From Nitrososphaeria archaeon (lineage in GTDB: Archaea; Thermoproteota; Nitrososphaeria; Nitrososphaerales; JACAEJ01), in NCBI GenBank assembly GCA_029775925.1, contig JARVKB010000018.1, positions 1 to 64,000 of the forward strand: a DNA stretch of 64,000 nucleotides, read 5' to 3'. Both the position numbers and the translations under genes were made by a program. How positions within the stretch are numbered: the first letter of the stretch is position 1; each line of letters opens with the position of its first letter. Shown here piece after piece: positions 16,498 to 25,568 of the stretch. Below the pieces are notes generated by a model that ran no database searches, was not told the origin of the DNA, and saw only the letters and a program-made list of their open reading frames with translations.

Positions 16498-17613
16498 ATG
16501 AAGATAGGCGTTATAAGCACGTATCTTAATACGTTAGGTGGTGCTGAAAGAACAACAATAAGTCTAGTAGAGGCATTAGAAAATAAAGGTCATGACGTTA
16601 CTCTATATTGTAGTGGTGGGGTAGATAATGAGGACATAGTAAGGATTTTTGGAAAGAAAATAAATGCAACGATTGTTAACACAATAACATTCGATTTCCC
16701 TTTATTTGGCATTTATCAGAATCTGATCAACCATTCATTGGTCAGATTCTACCGAAAGAAAAATGAATTATTGATAGATATTAGCGGAACAATATTACCG
16801 TTATGGTTTGGAAAGATACCTGAGATTACATATTGTCACTTCCCTGTTACAGCAGAGCTAGATAGGGCAGGCAAATATAGGCATGGTTTTTGGAGAGCTT
16901 ACTTTTTACCTTTTTATGGAATAGTTAATAGCTCGATCAAGAATCTTAGATACACGAGATTATTGGCTAATAGTCATTTTACTGCGAGATGGTGTAAAAA
17001 AGTCTGGGGTATTTACCCCGAAGTAGTATATCCTCCTGTCGAAGTTAATAAATGGAAGAATGATATCCCATTCGATGAAAAGCAAGATATAGTCAGCGTG
17101 AGCAGATTCTCTCAAGAGAAAAACCAATTATTACAAGTTAGAGTAATGGAAAAACTTCAAAAGATGGGTAGAAAAGAAAAGCTGCACATGATTGGTACTG
17201 CTAGAACCCCTTCCAGTAAAATCATGCTTAATAAAATAAAGATAGAGATAAATAAACTAGGATTAAAAAACGTAATAATACATGAGAATATACCTTTTAA
17301 AAGGCTTGTTGAGATAGTCTCAAAGGCTAAAATTTTTGTACATAGTATGAAGGATGAGCCCTTCGGGTTGGTCATAGTGGAAGCAATGAGTGCAGGATGT
17401 ATTCCAATAGTCCATAACTCTGGAGGCGCTCCAGAGATAGTTCCTTTTCCTCAATTAAGATACAATGATATTGATGATTTCACCTTAAAATTGGTTGAAA
17501 CATTGGATGGAAAGAACGATCATCTTGCACCACAATTTCCAGAAATAGCCAAAAAGTTTTCTGAAGAGGTCTTTCAAAAGAGGATGATGGAGATAATAGA
17601 TGAGGTGAGATGA
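16498..17613 (+). CDS. Glycosyltransferase family 4 (GT-B)
   Basis: 371 residues. The N-terminal half has NTLGGAERTTISLVEALENKGHDVTLYCSG, the nucleotide-free acceptor side. The C-terminal donor domain has VSVSRFSQEKNQ, then the EX7E motif in HSMKDEPFGLVIVEAMSAG followed by PIVHNSGGAPEIV. This is a retaining sugar-nucleotide transferase resembling ALG11- and WbaZ-like enzymes (VYPPVEV). It overlaps the next gene by 4 bp and opens a three-gene operon. Confidence 0.9.
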   Translation: MKIGVISTYLNTLGGAERTTISLVEALENKGHDVTLYCSGGVDNEDIVRIFGKKINATIVNTITFDFPLFGIYQNLINHSLVRFYRKKNELLIDISGTILPLWFGKIPEITYCHFPVTAELDRAGKYRHGFWRAYFLPFYGIVNSSIKNLRYTRLLANSHFTARWCKKVWGIYPEVVYPPVEVNKWKNDIPFDEKQDIVSVSRFSQEKNQLLQVRVMEKLQKMGRKEKLHMIGTARTPSSKIMLNKIKIEINKLGLKNVIIHENIPFKRLVEIVSKAKIFVHSMKDEPFGLVIVEAMSAGCIPIVHNSGGAPEIVPFPQLRYNDIDDFTLKLVETLDGKNDHLAPQFPEIAKKFSEEVFQKRMMEIIDEVR

Positions 17614-18305
17614 ACGCGCTAAACATAAGAAACGTTTCAGAAATTAAACATTATTATGATTCTAACGAGTATGTTAACGATGCTGAATCTTACGCTAGAA
17701 CACATAGGAAAGAGAGATTATCTTTAATTTCTAAATATGTTGATTACGAGAATTTAAGGAATGTTTTAGAGGTTGGTTGTGGTTCAGGAGTCCATAAAAA
17801 TGACTTTAATAATTATGTTGGAGTTGATATAAGTATTACAGCGTTAGAAAAAGCTAAACCTGCAAACCTTGTGTTAGCTTCTGCAGATAATCTTCCGTTT
17901 AAAAATTGTTCATTCGAATTAGTAATCTCATTTAACTTAATAGAGCATTTGTATAATCCAGAAAGATTTTTAGATGAAAGTTTAAGGGTATGCAAAAGAC
18001 AAGGTTTTGTTGTTATTAGTAGTCCTCATCTATTAAAGAGAAAATTAATTTCCAATTTATTTAATAATTTTCTTATGTATCTTAAAATGAGGGTACTTAA
18101 AGAAAAATATCGATTGAATATTTTGTTTAAACAACCTGATTACACAAAAATTGGGGGTGATGCTGATGCCGTTTATCTTACAGACCTTCAGGATATTATG
18201 CTTTATTTTAAGTCGAGAAATTGTAAGATTATTAATGAAAAAAGACACAAATTTTTATTTTTCTTAACAAGAACTACCGAGGGCTTAATTATAGCAAAAA
18301 AGTGA
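17610..18305 (+). CDS. SAM-dependent methyltransferase (class I)
   Basis: 231 residues. Motif I is LEVGCGSGVHKN, followed by NYVGVDIS (acidic end of beta 2), LASADNLPFKNCSFELVISFNLIEHLYNPERFL and a CKRQGFVVISSPH segment. The arrangement matches Methyltransf_11-type enzymes found in glycan clusters. The acceptor is unknown and probably a sugar or lipid carrier intermediate. It overlaps both neighbours by 4 bp (ATGA-type junctions), so coupled translation is expected. Confidence 0.85.
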   Translation: MNALNIRNVSEIKHYYDSNEYVNDAESYARTHRKERLSLISKYVDYENLRNVLEVGCGSGVHKNDFNNYVGVDISITALEKAKPANLVLASADNLPFKNCSFELVISFNLIEHLYNPERFLDESLRVCKRQGFVVISSPHLLKRKLISNLFNNFLMYLKMRVLKEKYRLNILFKQPDYTKIGGDADAVYLTDLQDIMLYFKSRNCKIINEKRHKFLFFLTRTTEGLIIAKK

Positions 18306-19117
18306 ACATCATGAGTAAACTTTCCTGCATTGTTTTAACTTTAAATTCAGCTAGAACATTAGAGAAATGCCTTACTTCGCTAAATTATTTAGCAGATGAA
18401 ATAATAATTGTAGACGGAGGTTCAACTGATCAAACTCTTGAAATAGCAAAAAAACATGGATGCAAAATCGTTTTCTCTGATTCTAAGAGATTCGATGTTC
18501 TTAGAAATATTGGTAATAAACATGCCTCTTGTGAATGGATTTTTCACATAGATTCTGATGAGTTTGTTACTAATGAGTTGAAGGAAGAAATAAAGAAAAT
18601 GTTAGAAAAACCAATTTATGATGTTTACGCTTTACCTAGAAAGACATATATCAACGGTAAAATTATTGATACTTTCACTACTAATCCACCAGACTTACAA
18701 GTAAGATTATTTAAGAAAGATGATAGATTCCATTATGAAAGAGAGATTCACGAGTTATTGTTTTTTGAAGATAAACATGTTATATCTTCTAATTATGAAT
18801 TAGGGATTATGCGTAATCCATTGCTACATTTGCATAGACCAATAAAGTTAAGAAAACTCATTTCTTTAAGGGACCTCTATCTAGTTACTAGATTTGATGC
18901 AATCAAATTTTATAAGAACTTTAATAAAATTATCTTGTTAAGGAGAATAGTCACACATATGACAATAGTCCCTCTAAAGTTTACGTTAAGGGTATTAAAA
19001 ACAAAAAAGCCTCAAACCTTGGAAGGTCTTGAGTATTTTTTTTCTAACATTTTAAAATGGATAATCATGTATAGCATATTCGTTTTTCTGTTCAAAGTAC
19101 GTGGGAGCGTAAGGTAG
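18302..19117 (+). CDS. Glycosyltransferase family 2 (GT-A)
   Basis: 271 residues. SCIVLTLNSARTLEKCLTSL, IIIVDGGSTDQTLEIA, then the metal-binding DxD-type motif in FHIDSDEFV. The pattern matches WaaE/KdtX-like GT2 enzymes. The C-terminal third has weakly hydrophobic helices (near 230-265) that may contact the membrane. A GTG at 18302 overlaps the methyltransferase stop; an ATG three codons later is an alternative. It belongs to a surface polysaccharide or N-glycan operon. Confidence 0.87.
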   Translation: MNIMSKLSCIVLTLNSARTLEKCLTSLNYLADEIIIVDGGSTDQTLEIAKKHGCKIVFSDSKRFDVLRNIGNKHASCEWIFHIDSDEFVTNELKEEIKKMLEKPIYDVYALPRKTYINGKIIDTFTTNPPDLQVRLFKKDDRFHYEREIHELLFFEDKHVISSNYELGIMRNPLLHLHRPIKLRKLISLRDLYLVTRFDAIKFYKNFNKIILLRRIVTHMTIVPLKFTLRVLKTKKPQTLEGLEYFFSNILKWIIMYSIFVFLFKVRGSVR

Positions 19118-19148
19118 GTTAGAAATAAACAAATGCTCTTCATATATA

Positions 19149-19847
19149 TTAATTCTTTAACATAATCTGGGCTTTGCGAACTCTTTTCCAAACCTTCGCC
19201 AGAATTGCTATTATTATGAGAGGGAACTTATCGTACCATGGATTATACTTTATCTCTACTTCCCAAGGGTTTTCTTTTAATTCATACATACAAAGGTACT
19301 TTACAAAGCGCTCTCTTGCCCTATTGATTAAATTCTTTCGCCAATGGTTTTTCCCTATCTTTACAAATTTATCCATCGGATACAATTCCACAACAGGCAC
19401 GAGTCTTGACGCTCTTCTTATGTAATCCATATCTTCTCTTGATTGTAAGTCCTTCCAACCTATTGCTTCAGCGACCCATCTAGGGCTTATCTGGCCTTTA
19501 ATCAAACCGAGGCATCCTTCATACTTTGAGTGGTATATCTTAAGAATCTCTTTAAGGACTGGATAGAATACATCGTCCATATCAAGGCCTGAGATTATAT
19601 AATCTCCATGTGAGTTTTCAAAGGCTATCTGCCTCCCACGTCCTCTGGTACATTTTTCAAGTATTAGCTTTATCTTTCCTTGCCTTGCATAATTCTCCAA
19701 TATTTCTCTAGAGCCATCTGTGCTATAGTTATCAACAACTATAACCTCGAACCTCTCGTCGATTTGATCTAATATGCTTTCTAAAGACTCTTTAATGGTA
19801 TCTATGGTATTATAGTTGGTTATGCATATGCTGTAGACTGGAGCCAT
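19149..19847 (-). CDS. Glycosyltransferase family 2 (GT-A)
   Basis: 232 residues. VYSICITNYNTIDTIKESLESIL, VIVVDNYSTDGSREIL and the DxD-type SGLDMDDVFYP are family 2 hallmarks; GRGRQIAFENSHGDYI follows. The C-terminal ~90 residues are basic and not recognised. It faces the previous operon tail to tail. No membrane helix is visible except a mildly hydrophobic patch near 210 (PLIIIAILAKV). Confidence 0.85.
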   Translation of the reverse strand: MAPVYSICITNYNTIDTIKESLESILDQIDERFEVIVVDNYSTDGSREILENYARQGKIKLILEKCTRGRGRQIAFENSHGDYIISGLDMDDVFYPVLKEILKIYHSKYEGCLGLIKGQISPRWVAEAIGWKDLQSREDMDYIRRASRLVPVVELYPMDKFVKIGKNHWRKNLINRARERFVKYLCMYELKENPWEVEIKYNPWYDKFPLIIIAILAKVWKRVRKAQIMLKN

Positions 19848-19989
19848 TACTCAACCCTCACTTTCTCTAAAAATTGCTCTACATTTCTGAATAAAATTTG
19901 AAATAATTAAGTTTTATGAAAGTTATAAAAAGAACCTTATCTTGTTTAAATACTAAATAATCTTTTTTTGAAATATATTTAGTGGAATA

Positions 19990-20354
19990 GAAAAAACTCT
20001 TAGAAAAATTTCTAATTGTAATAAAGATGCGTATGAATTTTTAACGAGAATCTTTTTCATTAAAAATGATGTTATAATGCATACAGCAGCTTTAACTGAT
20101 GTAGATAAGCGTGAAGTCGATAGAGATCTTGCTATGAAGGTTAACTTTGAAGGAACTGCCAATGTAAGCAAGGTTGTAAGAAAAAAGAATTCTTTTTTTA
20201 TTTATGTTTCTACAGACTATTATTCCATCGTGATAAAGGTTTCTATAGTGAGGATGATGATCCTAATCCTGTAAATTTTTATGATTATGTAAAATTGAAC
20301 TTTGAAGATACCTTGAATAGAGTGGAAGAAAAGTATGGGTTAAAAGCTTCCTAG
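19990..20354 (+). pseudogene. Broken dTDP-4-dehydrorhamnose reductase-like (RmlD) gene fragment
   Basis: One frame reads NDVIMHTAALTDVDKREVDR...AMKVNFEGTANVSKV...FFIYVSTDY, the N-terminal RmlD-type short-chain dehydrogenase core (around 20062-20220). The frame then breaks, and the next frame continues FHRDKGFYSEDDDPNPVNFY to a stop near 20354, matching the region just after STDY in RmlD. The N-terminal Rossmann motif and the whole C-terminal half are missing. It is a truncated, frameshifted remnant at the end of the sugar cluster. Confidence 0.8.
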
Positions 20355-20525
20355 GAAAGTAGTTATGGTTGATTAAGATGAAATTTAAGGAAGTTTTTCG
20401 TCAAATTTAAGTATGAAAAATAGAGAGTTCATAAATATTAGTGGATATAAGAAAACTAAAAGGCAAAGATGTGGGCTATCCATAAGATACATAAGTAAGA
20501 GCTTAATTGTATATAATAGATAAAT

Positions 20526-21173
20526 TTGAGTAATATTCGTAAGGAATTTCTTGAGCTCTTAAGGACTGATGAAGAGTTTAGGTATGCAGTAGCAGGTCTT
20601 TTAGGACTAGAAGAGATACTAAGGAAGCTCGATATGCATGGAGCAATATTAGCTAAATATGGCGAGGAGTTAATGAAGCTTAGAGAAGATATGAACAAGG
20701 GTTTTGCTAGACATGATGAGGAGTTAATGAAGCTTAGAGAAGATATGATACATGGATTCGAATTGATTGAGAAGAGGTTATCGAGCATAGAGCACTATAT
20801 TGAGAGAACTAGCCTAACCTTTGAGGAGGAAGCATTTGAAGTAATAAGTGGTAAGCTTGAGAGAATAGGTATTAAAATAGCATTAAAAAGATTAACCCTT
20901 CCAGACTTAGAAATAAATGTATATGGAGAAACAAACGAGATATGTATTATTGGTGAGGTAACTACACGAGCAGGCATAAGAATAGTTGTAAAAATGGACG
21001 AGAAAGCTAAAGAGTTAATGAATAAGCATCCAGAGCTTATAAGACCGAAAATGATCAAAATATTGTATACAATGTGGATAACAGAAGAAGCAATAGAAGA
21101 AGCAAAGAAAAGAGGGGTATGGGTATTAAAAACAACAAAAGAACTTACGCCACTAATTTTATCAGATATTTAA
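20526..21173 (+). CDS. Coiled-coil protein with PD-(D/E)xK-like C-terminal domain (DUF3782-like)
   Basis: 215 residues from a TTG. The N-terminal half is helical and charged with a repeated EELMKLREDM element (two copies 18 residues apart). The C-terminal half has LEINVYGETNEICIIGEVTTRAGI, resembling the D...(E/Q)xT/K core of restriction-like nuclease folds found in archaeal DUF3782-type proteins, and ends VWVLKTTKEL. No partner gene is recognised. Such proteins are common in accessory archaeal regions and their role is unknown. Confidence 0.6.
   Translation: MSNIRKEFLELLRTDEEFRYAVAGLLGLEEILRKLDMHGAILAKYGEELMKLREDMNKGFARHDEELMKLREDMIHGFELIEKRLSSIEHYIERTSLTFEEEAFEVISGKLERIGIKIALKRLTLPDLEINVYGETNEICIIGEVTTRAGIRIVVKMDEKAKELMNKHPELIRPKMIKILYTMWITEEAIEEAKKRGVWVLKTTKELTPLILSDI
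20664..20748 (+). repeat. Two perfect 31-bp direct repeats inside the coiled-coil gene
   Basis: Copies at 20664-20694 and 20718-20748 are identical over 31 bp and offset by 54 bp (18 codons). Both encode EELMKLREDM. The perfect nucleotide identity suggests a recent in-frame tandem duplication lengthening the coiled coil. Confidence 0.85.
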
Positions 21174-21373
21174 CTTTATGAACTAAAATCATCAACCTTT
21201 CGAGTGAAAAAACGAAAGAACTTGAGAAGCAAGCGAGTTATTATCCAATCTTCTCTAAAGCATCCTAACTAATGTTCTTTCCAGGTGATAAAATAACATT
21301 ATTAAAGATACTTATTTTAAGAATCTTTTCAATAGGGTTGTGAATAAAAGTCTTCTAGAAAGTGCTTACAGAG

Positions 21374-21826
21374 TTAAGTGAGTACCGTGGTCAATCCCTC
21401 AGCTTTAGCAACTTCATAAATTATTTTATCACCTGTAAAAAATTTTGTTGTATTTACGGATTTAGCAGATGCTATTTGAAGGGCATCAGCTTGATATATG
21501 TGGTGTTTCTCAAGAAGATCCCAACTTTCAATAAGCAACTTAAATTTCACAGGTACAAGTCTTAGCACTCCGAGCTTTATTAACCTCTTTGCTTCGACAA
21601 GAAAACGACTTTTAGCTTTTAAGTAATTTTCAGTATTAAGTATGCCTCTTATAAGTGCTTTATCAAAAGCACCAAGCACTTCACCTATATTCCAAGAACT
21701 GAATGCAAGAGTTAATTCCGCAGAATAAGCCTTTAAATAAATATCTTTAATAATGTTGCTTCCAGGCTCTTCAACATACCTTTTCACTATGCTGCTCGAG
21801 TCAAGATATGCCACTAACCCTTTCAT
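21374..21826 (-). CDS. PIN-domain ribonuclease toxin (VapC-like)
   Basis: 150 residues. The PIN acidic residues are visible: D in AYLDSSSIVKRYVEE, E in WNIGEVLGAFDKA, D in YQADALQIASA and D in FFTGDKIIYEVA. Such proteins cut RNA when freed from an antitoxin. It overlaps the upstream antitoxin-like gene by 26 bp in a different frame, typical of VapBC operons. Confidence 0.85.
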   Translation of the reverse strand: MKGLVAYLDSSSIVKRYVEEPGSNIIKDIYLKAYSAELTLAFSSWNIGEVLGAFDKALIRGILNTENYLKAKSRFLVEAKRLIKLGVLRLVPVKFKLLIESWDLLEKHHIYQADALQIASAKSVNTTKFFTGDKIIYEVAKAEGLTTVLT

Positions 21827-22070
21827 CTCTCATAGTCCTCACAAAAATGCTTACAAACCCTTCTTTAGGCTTAACTGGTTCGAAATCTATCTCATAGCTT
21901 ATAGTGTCATTAACAACCTTAATTGCCTCATCAAGAAGATCTTCAACAATTTCATCTCGAATGATGTCTTCAAGCGCCTGGCTAATATCAACACCTCTTT
22001 TTGTAACATTTTCTTTGTACTTTTCCCATAATTCCTTATCAGTGTATATGCTGGTTTTTACTTTAACCAC
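21801..22070 (-). CDS. Antitoxin (VapB-like) of the PIN toxin
   Basis: 89 residues. The N-terminal half, VKVKTSIYTDKELWEKYKENVTKRGVDISQALEDII, has the length and pattern of a ribbon-helix-helix DNA-binding domain. The acidic C-terminal half (IDFEPVKPKEGF) would neutralise the toxin. It is first in the operon and overlaps vapC by 26 bp. Confidence 0.72.
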   Translation of the reverse strand: MVKVKTSIYTDKELWEKYKENVTKRGVDISQALEDIIRDEIVEDLLDEAIKVVNDTISYEIDFEPVKPKEGFVSIFVRTMRDERVSGIS

Positions 22071-22734
22071 TCCAAAGCCTCCTATACTGAATATACCTAA
22101 ATCTGTATTTAAAGCTTATTAAATTATGGAGTAGCAAGATTCATCATATCAAATGAAAGAGAATCTCAAAAATAGATAATCGTAATCTAAAAAGATAAGA
22201 CAAAAACCATTGGTTATAAAATAAACTAAATTTCTAAAGGAATGATCGAAGAAGGCTTTAAGAGTGACTGGCACCTTCTTTATAAGTGGATTAAATAATA
22301 AAAATCAATTAACTCGCTAAAAGAAATAAATGAGCTAGTACTAAACTATTTCTTCCAAATCATATATGAATCTTTTATACCAATTATGGGCTCATTTTTA
22401 GATGCCATATGATGATCTATTGGTACATCGATCATTTTATTTATAATAGCTTTCATCCTAAATAGTCTTCTTTACTAATATTATTAACAACTATTATTAT
22501 GCTATGTCGCTCATAGCTACATATTTTCCCTCAACGACTGAGCTGAATGCATAAACCTTTTAACAATCTTCCCAACTTATCTTCCTTCGTAATCTTGACT
22601 TCTTCAAACAGCGTAACAAGTTAAAGTTACAAGCTTACAAAGTGACTATAAATTAATTGAGAATGTTATTTTTAGAGTAATATGTAAGTGCTAAAGCCAT
22701 GCTTATTCGGTTCATATCAAATTACTCCAACTAT
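22071..22734. other. Gene-free accessory stretch with decayed coding remnants
   Basis: No intact gene is seen. On the minus strand near 22500-22625 two frames read like broken pieces of one protein: EEVKITKEDKLGRLL in one, then VYAFSSVVEGKYVAMSDIA plus a stop in another. The family is not identified. The rest is AT-rich with frequent stops in all frames. Confidence 0.35.
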
Positions 22735-23043
22735 TTATTTAAAATGTTCTATTCTAGGTCTCTCTCTCCCTCTCTCGTCTTTTTCAGTAACTTTTTGATC
22801 AAAATCAAGAAAATCTACAGCAAATTGTCTTAACTTCTCAAAAAAGGTCTTAAGCTCTTCCTCATCAAATTTACTCATCTTTATAGGATTTGATAGCCAT
22901 TGCATCCAACCGTTAATACTTTGATTTATTGCTAAAAGTGATTGAATGCATCCTTCTACATAACCAAGGCGATCTTTGGGAGCCAACGATTCTAAAGACT
23001 TTTTTCTCTCCCTAATGATTTCTGTCCAACTTTGACTTGCCAT
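22735..23043 (-). CDS. Small helical archaeal protein (DUF2153-like)
   Basis: 102 residues, all-helical and charged, starting MASQSWTEIIRERKKSLESLAPKDRLGYVEGCIQ with a central NGWMQWLSNP. The size and pattern resemble the uncharacterised archaeal family DUF2153, assigned from memory only. There is no signal peptide, metal motif or membrane helix. It lies 57 bp from the inositol-phosphate synthase gene on the same strand. Confidence 0.55.
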   Translation of the reverse strand: MASQSWTEIIRERKKSLESLAPKDRLGYVEGCIQSLLAINQSINGWMQWLSNPIKMSKFDEEELKTFFEKLRQFAVDFLDFDQKVTEKDERGRERPRIEHFK

Positions 23044-23099
23044 ATCTTCTCAATGATCTTTCTAACTTATAATGCTATCGCTTAAATACTTCATTACAA

Positions 23100-24152
23100 T
23101 CACTTTACATATTTTGAGACAAAGTTTTGATAAGCATCTCTTAGCTTTACCATATTCGGAGGATGCTTAAAACCGTATCCACAAATATCCAAGGGTGCAC
23201 CGAAATTACCTTCATCTTTTGCTACTTTTAATGCCCTAATCACATCAAGTAAGATATTTCCCGCATTAGGGCCGTCTGATGTACGAAGATATATATCGAA
23301 CTTCACAGACGAGCCTAAAAATCCTTCTCCCTCTATCCAGTAATAACTAGTCCTCTCATTTTGCATGTAATCAACATAATCAGTAGTCCCTGCCACAGTC
23401 TCAAATTCATAAGGCAACTCAACAGATATGGCTCTTGTCTTCATTGTCCTTTTCATGAATTTTACATCCTCGTTTAAAGTGTTATAAGTCTCGACCCCTC
23501 CTCCAACATCTAATTGATAACTTTTTACGATTCTTATCCCTCTACTATGCATGAAGTCAAGAATGCCTTTATGAAAAGCTGTTCCTCCAAACTGACTCAT
23601 AAGATCGTCACCAGCTACAACTAAATTCCTTTTTTCAAAAATTTTTGCCATGTTTGGATCAGAAGCTATTAAAGATGGGGTTGCGTTGATAAAGCAACAT
23701 CCCGCTTTAATGGCAACCTCAGCATAGAATTTTGATGTTTTATCCAAACCTGATGATATTAAATTCACTAAAACATCCACTTTGCTATCTTTCAATACAC
23801 TAACCATATCACAAGGTTCACTATCATCAATTTTGAAAGAATTTTTTAAATAAGTTGAAAGTTCATCACATAAGAAACCTCTTCTAACCTTTACGTTTAA
23901 TGGTTTAACATCCAAGTACTTTTTTGCAACATTAGGCTTTGAAAATATAGCTTCTGAGAGATCCAGTCCTATCTTATTAGCATCTATATCAAAAGCTTCG
24001 ACTATTTCTATATCACTAACCCTGTAATTTCCTATCGATTTATGCCAAAGACCATTCTTAGAATCATTTTCACTATAGTAGATTATTCCTTGAACTAAAC
24101 TACATGCACAGTTACCTATTCCTATTAGTGCTACTCTTATCTTACTACTCAT
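23100..24152 (-). CDS. ino1: Myo-inositol-1-phosphate synthase
   Basis: 350 residues from the ATG at 24152; an ATG at 24158 is an alternative. The NAD-binding motif is GIGNCACSLVQGIIYY near the N-terminus. The central core has INATPSLIASDP, VVAGDDLMSQFGGTAFHKG (the family's conserved GDD.KSQ.G.T-like stretch) and QLDVGGGVETYNTL. It makes inositol-1-phosphate from glucose-6-phosphate for archaeal phosphatidylinositol-type ether lipids. It appears monocistronic, with only small ORFs around it. Confidence 0.9.
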   Translation of the reverse strand: MSSKIRVALIGIGNCACSLVQGIIYYSENDSKNGLWHKSIGNYRVSDIEIVEAFDIDANKIGLDLSEAIFSKPNVAKKYLDVKPLNVKVRRGFLCDELSTYLKNSFKIDDSEPCDMVSVLKDSKVDVLVNLISSGLDKTSKFYAEVAIKAGCCFINATPSLIASDPNMAKIFEKRNLVVAGDDLMSQFGGTAFHKGILDFMHSRGIRIVKSYQLDVGGGVETYNTLNEDVKFMKRTMKTRAISVELPYEFETVAGTTDYVDYMQNERTSYYWIEGEGFLGSSVKFDIYLRTSDGPNAGNILLDVIRALKVAKDEGNFGAPLDICGYGFKHPPNMVKLRDAYQNFVSKYVK

Positions 24153-24204
24153 AACCATAAAGCAATATTGGTTTGCTTTTTAATTTTATTGTTAAATTAT
24201 TTGC

Positions 24205-24402
24205 TCAATCTAATTTTGAAATTAGGGCAACCAATCCAGAGACGATAAAAAGAATAGAAATGAAGTAATATATGGGTGATATTTGAGGGATTAGGGGAGT
24301 GTTTGCTGTAAAGTATGCTATAGATAAACCTAAAATCAAGAATATAAAGCCTATAATACGGATGAAAACATCTATTCTCTCAGCAGTTTTTGAGCTTTTC
24401 AA
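24205..24402 (-). CDS. Small two-helix membrane protein
   Basis: 65 residues. Hydrophobic helices at about 13-30 (IIGFIFLILGLSIAYFTA) and 40-62 (ISPIYYFISILFIVSGLVALIS). No family is recognised. It lies between ino1 and top6A on the same strand, 36 bp from top6A, so it may be in the same transcript. Confidence 0.5.
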   Translation of the reverse strand: MKSSKTAERIDVFIRIIGFIFLILGLSIAYFTANTPLIPQISPIYYFISILFIVSGLVALISKLD

Positions 24403-24437
24403 ACCTCTTTTCGCATTATCTACTAATAAATTACTAT

Positions 24438-25538
24438 CTATAAACTTTTAGCAATTTCTAACTTTTCTGGTAAATACTTATCCGTTATGGCTGTTAAACC
24501 ATATTTTGCGAAGGCTTCAAGTTCGCTCTTCTTCTTTATCTTTAAGAAAAAATCGAGTTCTCTTTGCCATATTCCTCCTTTATATCTCGGATCTTCCTTA
24601 AGTTCATAAATACGTTTTATATCTATTTCTGTAAGGGGATCGCTAGGAAGTTTATACTTTTTTATATCACTCCCCCATACGCCAATCCATTTGCCAGACG
24701 GTACCGTCAATTCTCTTAAGTGGGCAGCACCAGCAGATCCTGATATGATCACCATAGCTATATGCTCTCCATAAACATCTCCATCTGTTAAAATGTAGAC
24801 GGGCAATCCTAACTCTTGATTCAGTCTTCTGAGCATATATCTTGTGGATCTTGGTGGTTGGCCTGCTGTATCTATTATCAAAGCTTTATACCTATTATGC
24901 ACTTTTTCTTCAACAAATCTAGTGAACAGTCCTCCTTTTTCAACAGCCAAGACCATCTCAGCAGATGTATCTACAAAATCCGCAGTACTCAAGCTCGGTC
25001 CAATCAGATAACCATCTGGATGAGAAGCAAGATTCAACCTTTTCCCTTCATATCCTGGTATCGTATACTCTATAGTAAGATCTCCAAAAATTGCTGATCT
25101 CTCTTCAGGGTAAACATTAAAATCTTCTCTCGCTTTTGACAGTAATGCTTCTAAATCTGTTATTATATCGTCAGATTCTGCTTGATCTACAAACTCTATA
25201 TTGTAGGCTTGAGCTGAGTAGAAAACATCTCTGAGAGTGCTCGTCTTTCCTTGTTCCACTAACTTGTTTACGAAATAAGCCAACCAAATTAATTGTGTAA
25301 AAGGACGAATATGCTTTATGTTATGTGTCGATCTTTTAACAAAAGCTTTGCCAAGGACATATTGCTTTATCTTTTCATCATAAACTATATTTCTTACAGA
25401 TCTGCTTGGAAGATTTATCTCTGGAAAAACGCCTTTATCCATCTCTGAATATATTTTCATTCCAAGCTCTTTTAGAAGCATTTTTACCTCTCTTTTCCTA
25501 TAATTAGCTTTACTTTCTTCAGAGCTTTTCGAATTCAT
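24438..25538 (-). CDS. top6A: DNA topoisomerase VI subunit A (Spo11 family)
   Basis: 366 residues. The winged-helix nucleophile is Y107 in TLRDVFY, where the residue before it is Phe instead of the commoner Tyr. The Toprim domain has Glu in EMVLAVEKGGL (~200) and DxD in YILTDGDVYGEH (252-254). With subunit B it makes ATP-dependent double-strand breaks for strand passage. The B subunit is not adjacent; it lies 4.5 kb away at 30.1 kb on the other strand. Downstream on the same strand is a two-helix protein; upstream is dcd. Confidence 0.95.
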   Translation of the reverse strand: MNSKSSEESKANYRKREVKMLLKELGMKIYSEMDKGVFPEINLPSRSVRNIVYDEKIKQYVLGKAFVKRSTHNIKHIRPFTQLIWLAYFVNKLVEQGKTSTLRDVFYSAQAYNIEFVDQAESDDIITDLEALLSKAREDFNVYPEERSAIFGDLTIEYTIPGYEGKRLNLASHPDGYLIGPSLSTADFVDTSAEMVLAVEKGGLFTRFVEEKVHNRYKALIIDTAGQPPRSTRYMLRRLNQELGLPVYILTDGDVYGEHIAMVIISGSAGAAHLRELTVPSGKWIGVWGSDIKKYKLPSDPLTEIDIKRIYELKEDPRYKGGIWQRELDFFLKIKKKSELEAFAKYGLTAITDKYLPEKLEIAKSL

Positions 25539-25568
25539 AACATCAAATTATTAATCAAATGTTTTAAT

